Below are positions 58,358 to 64,000 of a stretch of DNA of 64,000 nucleotides, one piece after another. Position numbers and translations under genes: made by a program. Each line of letters begins with the position of its first letter. The first letter of the stretch is position 1. Below the pieces are notes generated by a model. That model made no database searches and was not told the DNA's origin. It worked only from the letters and a program-made list of their open reading frames with translations. The DNA is from Aureibacter tunicatorum (GTDB taxonomy: Bacteria; Bacteroidota; Bacteroidia; Cytophagales; Cyclobacteriaceae): contig NZ_AP025306.1 in NCBI RefSeq assembly GCF_036492635.1, forward strand, positions 186,001 to 250,000, read 5' to 3'.

Positions 58358-60709
58358 TTATTCTGCTATTTCAAGGCTTGTCAATGATTCAAATCGTTCT
58401 TGATCAGAGGCATAGGTTGCGTCTTCAATATCATGAATCCAAGTTTCTATGGCCTTTTGATTGAGAGTCGGAGGAATGGCGATCTCCTTGAGGATTCTTT
58501 TTATTTTTGAAAATTCATACACGTCAAGGTTAGACAGTTTCTTGAAATAAGGTTGAAGAAAGTCGATTTCTTGAGAATTTAATGTTGATATGGAGGGGGC
58601 ATTAATGTTTTTCGATTGCTCAAGAGCAGAGTCTAGAGGCAGAGAGAAAGTGAATTTCGCTCCAAATTCCATGTTTTTATGCGCTTTGATTTGCCCTTTA
58701 TGAGCCTCAATGACGAGTTTGCAAAAACATAGACCCAAGCCAGTGCCAACATCATGTTCTTGCTTGGCTATGGCATGTTGGTAGTATGCTTTGAAGATAT
58801 TCTCAATCTCAATGTTGGGTATAGCCTCGCCTTCGTTATGAATTGAAAAGTTGAGCATATTGTCGTCAGGCTTTTCAAAGCTAATATGTATGGTTCCATT
58901 ATTAGGGCTATGCTTGATGGCGTTGGAAAGCAAATTGATGAATACGCGTTCGATTAGGTTTGCATCCATTCTCACGAACAAGGTGTCGGGAGCTGTTATT
59001 TCTATTGAGATGCTTTTTGAACTCAATGTAGGCTTAATGAGCGAGATTGACCGGCCAAACAATTTGATAATGTCGTTCTTTTCAAAGCTTAATGAAATTT
59101 GGCTGTTTTCATATTTTTTTACATCAAGCATGTTTTGTATCAAAGTCAGTAAACTTTTACCGGCAAGTCTGCTTTCTTCTGAGGCTAATTTATCATTCAT
59201 GATTGTGCTCAATGGGTTTTTCAAATCATGAGCGATCATATTGGTCATGGAAGCTTTGAAGCTGTCCAGCTCAAGAAGCTTGTTGTTGGCGTTTTGCAAT
59301 GCCTCGGCTTGCATCTGGATTTCCTCTTTTTGCTGAGTAAGTTCTTCGTTTTGACTTTGGATTTCCATAGTGCGGAGCTTGACTTTTTTCTCCAAATCGG
59401 CATTGATGCTTTTAAGCGCTTGCTCATTTTTTTGAATTTCTTCAAATAGTTTTTCTTGTGCCACGCGTTTGGCTTCTGAATTCTCTTTGTATCTGAATGT
59501 CAATCCGATTGAAAATATAATGTATTCGAGAAATAAGCCTATTTGCAGTTTATATGGAGCTGGAGGCATCAAAGATGGACTTTGCTTGTATTCAATGATT
59601 TGCCATGCGGCCATGAAAGCGATGACTCCGGCGCTTAAGAAGACATATTTGCTGCCTTTATTGCCGTAATAAATCAAAGCGCCAATCAAAAAAATACTAA
59701 GGCCCGTAATGACGGGAGCTAGCATTTTCATGATATGAAAGTAATTGCCAACGTCAAAATAAGCGATACTTGAATTGATTATGAAAGCTAGGATGGTAGT
59801 GGTAATGAAAAATTTAAATGATAATTCCAGCCATTTTGGTTGGAGGTTATTTTTTAAGAAATGTTGAAGAAATAAGAAGTAAAATATGATTGTGATAAAA
59901 AAGCTTGTAGTTGTCCAGGCATAATTTTTACCATCGATATTTAAAATCAATGGCAAAAAATTGAATTCAATGGAAAAAAATAGTATTCCTGAAGCTAAAA
60001 ATAGACTATAGTATAAGTACGACAGATCTTTGCTAAGCAAAAACAAAGAGGCGTTGTAGATAAGCATGATGAATATTGCTCCAAAGAAGAATCCATGCCA
60101 TAAGTTTTTTAGAGATGCGGCAAAAGTCCAAGTTCTCAGAGGTTTAATTGTCACAGAAGTATTAATGTTGTAATTCGCTTGGTTTTCGATTCTCACTAAA
60201 AGCGTTGATTCGCTCATTGAGGGAACCTTTATGATCGCATGTTCTCCATAGCCTGAGTATTGAAACTTCTCATTGCGTGGAATAAATTTTCCTGTAAAGG
60301 ATTCAGAAATGGTTTTTCCATGAATATCAAGGATCTCGCAAGATATGTTTGTCGCTTGATCAAAACTCAACACCCATTCGTTGATTACCGTTTGGTTCGA
60401 TAGTGGAATTTTTAGATAGTGTGTTTTAAATGGAGCAAGTGATCCGGATGCATTGACTTTTTTCCAAGCTTTGATTAGTCGAGCGTTTGTATTCGGACTT
60501 TCGCTAGTATGCAAGTATATGGTTTTTATACTTTTTGGGTTTAAGTTATTTAAAGTGTTTCCCTGTGTTATAGACTGTGAGTATGCGTTTCCGCCAATAA
60601 AGTAAGAAAGCATGAAAATGAGAATAGATTGCGGATTGCTTAACGAAAGCTTCCATGAGAGTCTTATTGGATAGCTTGTCCTCCATTTGTCCACTATGTA
60701 GTCTACCAT
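58358..60709 (-). CDS. 7TMR-DISM sensor histidine kinase
   Basis: The protein has 783 residues: a signal peptide (about residues 30-45), an extracellular 7TMR-DISMED2-like beta domain (about 50-195), a seven-helix 7TM-DISM region (about 200-410), and a coiled coil (about 415-480). The HisKA domain has H494 in MIAHDLKNPLS, and the HATPase has the N box INLLSNAIKHSP and the G boxes DVGTGLGLCFCKLV. A ~90-residue C-terminal tail follows. The DISMED domain is expected to bind carbohydrate, so the kinase likely senses a sugar or matrix ligand. The start at 60709 places the first codons inside a conserved cis-element, so a later start is possible. Confidence 0.9.
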   Translation of the reverse strand: MVDYIVDKWRTSYPIRLSWKLSLSNPQSILIFMLSYFIGGNAYSQSITQGNTLNNLNPKSIKTIYLHTSESPNTNARLIKAWKKVNASGSLAPFKTHYLKIPLSNQTVINEWVLSFDQATNISCEILDIHGKTISESFTGKFIPRNEKFQYSGYGEHAIIKVPSMSESTLLVRIENQANYNINTSVTIKPLRTWTFAASLKNLWHGFFFGAIFIMLIYNASLFLLSKDLSYLYYSLFLASGILFFSIEFNFLPLILNIDGKNYAWTTTSFFITIIFYFLFLQHFLKNNLQPKWLELSFKFFITTTILAFIINSSIAYFDVGNYFHIMKMLAPVITGLSIFLIGALIYYGNKGSKYVFLSAGVIAFMAAWQIIEYKQSPSLMPPAPYKLQIGLFLEYIIFSIGLTFRYKENSEAKRVAQEKLFEEIQKNEQALKSINADLEKKVKLRTMEIQSQNEELTQQKEEIQMQAEALQNANNKLLELDSFKASMTNMIAHDLKNPLSTIMNDKLASEESRLAGKSLLTLIQNMLDVKKYENSQISLSFEKNDIIKLFGRSISLIKPTLSSKSISIEITAPDTLFVRMDANLIERVFINLLSNAIKHSPNNGTIHISFEKPDDNMLNFSIHNEGEAIPNIEIENIFKAYYQHAIAKQEHDVGTGLGLCFCKLVIEAHKGQIKAHKNMEFGAKFTFSLPLDSALEQSKNINAPSISTLNSQEIDFLQPYFKKLSNLDVYEFSKIKRILKEIAIPPTLNQKAIETWIHDIEDATYASDQERFESLTSLEIAE
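60674..60694 (-). promoter_or_regulatory. second copy of the adhesin cis-element, upstream of the divergent secreted gene
   Basis: Read on the minus strand, GTGGACAAATGG-N2-GACAAGC matches the element at 57391-57411 at 19 of 21 positions. A TAGAC on the same strand (60701-60705) is 12 bases from it. In both places the element has the same orientation relative to the downstream secreted-protein gene. It lies ~100 bases before the ATG at 60793 and also overlaps the kinase N-terminal codons. Confidence 0.5.
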
Positions 60710-60792
60710 TGGGGTTGTGTTTTATTGCCCGTTTTATGTCTTAGGAACGTTATTGCATTTTGAATTCAAATATAATTAACAGATATAATATT

Positions 60793-61764
60793 ATGGAGAA
60801 TATTAGTTTAAAAAATATATGTTGGTTTCTTTCAAGAAGCATACTTGTATTGTTTGTGATGGTTTTGATGAATTCAACTTTGCAAGCAGATAGCCATGAG
60901 CTGAAAAGAAGTCAATACTCAATGTCTTTGGTTGCATATGTGTATTTGGATGGTGAATTTATTGACAATGGAGATATATTGGTTTTTGAAAATACAGATA
61001 CCGTTGGTGTTGCGAGTATTTCTGATATAATGGGTGAAAATGGACATGATTTATTGTTTTTGGTGCTGTATTCAGATACACAAGAATTAAAAAATTACAC
61101 TTTTGAATTTATCATCTCAGGTGGTAAAAAGACGGTTTCGAATATCGAAATAGATTTTAAAGAAGGAGCAATAATCGGAAATGTTGACCGACCTGCTATT
61201 ATCAGCGATAAAGGGGTGAATTTTGGGCCACAAAATATACTTTTTGAATTAAAATCTGATGTAGTTGGTATAGATAGGTCTCTTGTTGGAAATTTTTCAG
61301 CAGATGATAATTATAGTTTCAAGTACTCTATAGATGAGCAGTCTTTAGAGTTTTTTGAGCTTGTTGGTAATCAATTATTTTGGAAAGGTGGAGATATCCA
61401 GTTTAATGACAATCAGATCTCATATACTATTCAAATTACGGCTGATGACTCCTTTGGGGGAATTTTGTTGAAAAGCTTTAGTTTTGATTTGCAATATGAA
61501 GTTAAGACTGAAGTTGATTTAATAAAAGACGAAGTGAATTACCCCACTTTTTTGAGTAGTTCCAGCAAGCTGGAGTTCAATCGATCGGGGAAATTGGTAA
61601 AAGGGAAGTTGATGATTTTTGATCCTACAGGAAAAGTGATTTTTCAAGATGAGAATTATAAAAATGAATGGCCTGTAGGCGATGATTTTAAGCTCGGATT
61701 TTATTGTCTTGTGTTCCAAACAGGTGGAACTGTGATAAAGGGCAAAGTGATGAAGATGCCTTGA
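60793..61764 (+). CDS. secreted protein sharing a module with the giant adhesin
   Basis: Using the ATG at 60793 (the in-frame TTG at 60760 precedes it) gives 323 residues with a signal peptide (about residues 10-33). Residues about 34-120 match the ~85-residue module found twice near the C-terminus of the giant adhesin (YSMSLVAYVYLDGEFIDNGD compares with YSMTAIISTDEASLDEESIL). A cadherin-like stretch follows, and then a short T9SS-like sorting end (SKLEFNRSGKLVKGKLMIFD, then FYCLVFQTGGTVIKGKVMKM). It is divergent from the histidine kinase and shares an upstream element with the adhesin. A joint surface role is inferred. Confidence 0.7.
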   Translation: MENISLKNICWFLSRSILVLFVMVLMNSTLQADSHELKRSQYSMSLVAYVYLDGEFIDNGDILVFENTDTVGVASISDIMGENGHDLLFLVLYSDTQELKNYTFEFIISGGKKTVSNIEIDFKEGAIIGNVDRPAIISDKGVNFGPQNILFELKSDVVGIDRSLVGNFSADDNYSFKYSIDEQSLEFFELVGNQLFWKGGDIQFNDNQISYTIQITADDSFGGILLKSFSFDLQYEVKTEVDLIKDEVNYPTFLSSSSKLEFNRSGKLVKGKLMIFDPTGKVIFQDENYKNEWPVGDDFKLGFYCLVFQTGGTVIKGKVMKMP

Positions 61765-61777
61765 TTATAAAAGGAAA

Positions 61778-61812
61778 ATAGTCAAAAGGAGTCTAATACG
61801 CCTTTTGACTAT
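61778..61812. terminator. bidirectional terminator
   Basis: Perfect 12-bp stem ATAGTCAAAAGG (61778-61789) / CCTTTTGACTAT (61801-61812) lies between convergent genes. The T-rich side lies downstream of the minus-strand gene. Confidence 0.8.
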
Positions 61813-61821
61813 GTCAAACTG

Positions 61822-62541
61822 TTATTCATTTTTTCTTATAAGCAGCTTTAGGTAATAGGGCGCTTGAACTACGCCTTGTTGATGATATTGTTCTCCAGTA
61901 AACTTGCTGCTGATAAGTTTGGCTTGCAATCTTTCTCCTTCGGTGCTGGTGAAGTTGTATGTTTTGCCGGGCTTTAAGTCTATAGTAACATCTCCTGCGA
62001 TGATTTCCGTTTTTAAATTGAACACAAATTCGTTTCTGCTTTTGACACTCTCGCCGCTGTAAGCATATTGTCTGATATCAAAACCTTCGCATTCGCTGTC
62101 GATTGGATTGGTATCGCCAAGCTCTATTTTTTCATAGATGATATCGCCTTTCTTTTTTATTTTGATGTTATGATAGACATTGTCCTGAAATTTTTTCGGA
62201 CTGTAGGATACATGCACTTTTTCTTTTTCAGCCAAACGAGGCATTCGAAAGTCTTGAGGCGTGTTAATTTTTAACTCGATTCCATGATTGAACATGTAAG
62301 AATTCTCGTCCATTTTATTGATTTTAGAGTCGAATTCCATTGGGTGTTCGATTTGCTTCCCATTTTTGTTCAGGTTGAAACTGTCAGCATGCTCGTCTTC
62401 ATCCAAAGGGTTTAGTAATTTGTGCGATTCTACTTCGCCTTCTTTGCTGGGTTTAGGGTTGTCTTTTCTCTGTGCTTGAGTAAGCATGGGCGCGAACATG
62501 AACGTGGATATAATCAGTATTGTAAGAAATTTAACAGCCAT
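61822..62541 (-). CDS. secreted protein, function unknown
   Basis: The protein has 239 residues with a signal peptide (cleaved after TQAQ, residue ~24). The acidic, beta-rich mature chain (HYNIK-type repeats, VNLKTEIIAGDVTIDLKPGK-like strands) has no family that I can name. It is convergent with the secreted module protein and divergent from the sensor gene at 62904. Confidence 0.65.
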   Translation of the reverse strand: MAVKFLTILIISTFMFAPMLTQAQRKDNPKPSKEGEVESHKLLNPLDEDEHADSFNLNKNGKQIEHPMEFDSKINKMDENSYMFNHGIELKINTPQDFRMPRLAEKEKVHVSYSPKKFQDNVYHNIKIKKKGDIIYEKIELGDTNPIDSECEGFDIRQYAYSGESVKSRNEFVFNLKTEIIAGDVTIDLKPGKTYNFTSTEGERLQAKLISSKFTGEQYHQQGVVQAPYYLKLLIRKNE

Positions 62542-62903
62542 ATTATATAAGTATTTGATTACTATTTCAATTTTTAACTTATTTTTTGCGGAGCTGTTCA
62601 GAATTCAATTCATTCTATTGGAGTTAGAGTTTTATAAAAGTAAAATATCAAAGAATTAAAATTTTTAATCCATGAATTAATCTGCTGATTTTAATATTGA
62701 TTGTATTATATAAATGTATATATCGGTAATATTTATAGTTGTAACGCCTTATTTTGATAATAATCTGTATGTATACGATGAAAAAAGTGAATTTGAGTTT
62801 CCTGTGATAGATCCTTTAGAGGCATTCTCTTTATTTTCTGTGATTTAATATGTATTTTGCTGTACTTTTAAGATTATCGATCTGTTATTAATAATTTAAA
62901 GCC
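62542..62903. other. divergent intergenic region, 362 bp
   Basis: AT-rich spacer between the secreted-protein gene and the sensor gene. It likely holds both promoters. I see no coding frame, repeat or RNA signature. Confidence 0.55.
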
Positions 62904-64000
62904 ATGGGTATGGGTATTTGGGATAGGCTGTTTTCGGACAAAATCGGTTCAAATCAAAGCTATAGCGATGTTCAGAATAGAAGGTTAATAAGGATAGTTT
63001 CCATCATTTGTATTTTCATAGTTGTGCCTTATATTATAATCGCCAATATGTATAATGAGGAGGCTATTTATTTTCCGTTGGCATCGGAAGCGTTTTTCAT
63101 CATAGTATTTTTTGTAAATGCTTATATAAAGAAAAATGCTATTTTAAGACTGTTGGTATGCGTGGTGTCGATGATTAATACTTCGATTTTGCATTTGATG
63201 GTGATCAGTCCTGATGAAGATCCGATTTATTCTTTGTACTTGCTCCAGTTTGCCATATTGTCCGGTCCATGGGTGATGTTTAAGCTCAAAGAGGAAAAGT
63301 GGTGGCTGATTGTTTCAAACGCAGTCAATTTTCTGATATTTATGGCTTTTTTAAATGCGGAAGGCTTGAACTACATGCAGGATGAGGGCAACAGGCTGAG
63401 CGATGACAAAATGATAACGATGTTTTTTGATGTAAGCGCTGTGTTTACTTCTTTTATGTGCTTGTTCTTGTTGAAATGGAATCATGGTATCACACAAGAC
63501 AAAAACGCGAGGCTTATGGAAAAAATGGAGTTAAGCAATAAAGCGTTGGAAGACAAGTCTACGCAACTAAGTGGCTATATCGAGAAAGTAGAGCAAAAGC
63601 AAGCAGAGGAAGAAGATCGCCAATGGATTGCCGATGGTGTAACAAGAGTCGGAAACACCCTTGTGATCGGAGAAGATTTTGATGAGATCAAGGATAATAT
63701 GATTTCATGTATTGTGAATTATATGAACATTAATCAAGCTGGTCTATATGTATTGGCAGAGGATGAAGCTGGTGATGAGTTTCTGAACTTAACTACCAGT
63801 TACGCATTTACCAGAGGGCGCATAGAACAAAAAAGAGTTGAGATTGGAGATGGATTGCTTGGACAAGCTTATAAAGACAAGGAAGTAATTTGCATAGAAG
63901 AGTTGGATGATTCTTTTTTTAGCATATCATCAGGCTTGGGCGATGCGCATGCATGCAGTGTGTTGATCATCCCATTGATTCATAATGAAAAAGTACAAGC
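62904..64000 (+). CDS. membrane sensor protein with GAF domain (3' truncated by window edge)
   Basis: The frame from the ATG at 62904 (MGMGIWDRLF) is open to the window end, giving 365 codons so far. Six membrane segments lie in residues ~30-190, followed by a coiled coil (about 200-235), and then a GAF domain (ADGVTRVGNTLVIGEDFDEI, EIGDGLLGQAYKDKE) to the cut. In this group such proteins continue into a histidine kinase, PP2C phosphatase or cyclase output, but that part is missing here. It is an inner-membrane signalling protein. Confidence 0.8.
   Translation, partial: MGMGIWDRLFSDKIGSNQSYSDVQNRRLIRIVSIICIFIVVPYIIIANMYNEEAIYFPLASEAFFIIVFFVNAYIKKNAILRLLVCVVSMINTSILHLMVISPDEDPIYSLYLLQFAILSGPWVMFKLKEEKWWLIVSNAVNFLIFMAFLNAEGLNYMQDEGNRLSDDKMITMFFDVSAVFTSFMCLFLLKWNHGITQDKNARLMEKMELSNKALEDKSTQLSGYIEKVEQKQAEEEDRQWIADGVTRVGNTLVIGEDFDEIKDNMISCIVNYMNINQAGLYVLAEDEAGDEFLNLTTSYAFTRGRIEQKRVEIGDGLLGQAYKDKEVICIEELDDSFFSISSGLGDAHACSVLIIPLIHNEKVQ

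Overview
The window reads as chromosome of a member of the Bacteroidota, most likely the Cytophagales/Flammeovirga-like group. The evidence is AT-rich DNA, a giant surface protein with a C-terminal type IX secretion (T9SS) sorting domain, SusC-type carboxypeptidase-regulatory/plug sequence, many short lipoproteins with SxxC-type lipoboxes, DUF4932, DUF4493 and DUF5916 proteins, LytS/LytR-type and 7TMR-DISM signalling pairs, and few Shine-Dalgarno sites. No tRNA, rRNA or CRISPR array was seen. The genus cannot be fixed from the sequence alone.

Layout. 0-11 kb holds mostly envelope and housekeeping genes: an AraC regulator cut by the window edge, a phosphodiester glycosidase, a methyltransferase, a DUF4932 metalloprotease, a Nudix hydrolase, a TonB-C/MORN protein, and a lone kinase-like protein (6.0-7.4 kb) that resembles actin-fragmin-type kinases and looks like a translocated effector. 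11.6-13.0 kb holds two lipoproteins that end at a strong terminator.

13.1-19.5 kb is a complete RADAR anti-phage operon: rdrA (AAA+-like/KAP-like ATPase), rdrB (large adenosine deaminase with all metal-binding motifs intact) and a SLATT membrane protein (rdrD-type accessory), with overlapping reading frames. It is followed convergently by an 809-residue protein with an effector-like leader, two HExxH motifs and a C-terminal M91-like (NleD-like) peptidase signature. 22-26 kb is a mobile patch: a RAYT-type Y1 transposase gene broken by a homopolymer frameshift and bracketed by palindromes, and a complete IS982-family element with inverted repeats and a 5-bp target duplication.

26-36 kb has secreted and periplasmic proteins, including an alpha-2-macroglobulin with an embedded SusC-type CarboxypepD_reg/plug segment, and a MuiA-like protein. 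36-41 kb is an AT-rich patch of orphan small genes, one frameshifted and one only a remnant. 41-46 kb has DinB, a LytTR two-component pair and a DUF5916 outer-membrane protein. 46-61.8 kb looks like one functional unit: a 3731-residue T9SS LamG adhesin, a response regulator, a 7TMR-DISM histidine kinase, and a small divergent secreted protein that shares a module with the adhesin. The upstream regions of the adhesin and the small protein share a 21-bp element with 11-bp-phased repeats, which suggests that the two-component system controls both. The window closes with a secreted protein and a GAF sensor protein cut by the edge. A ~140-150-bp dispersed repeat occurs three times (34.1, 34.3 and 45.9 kb).
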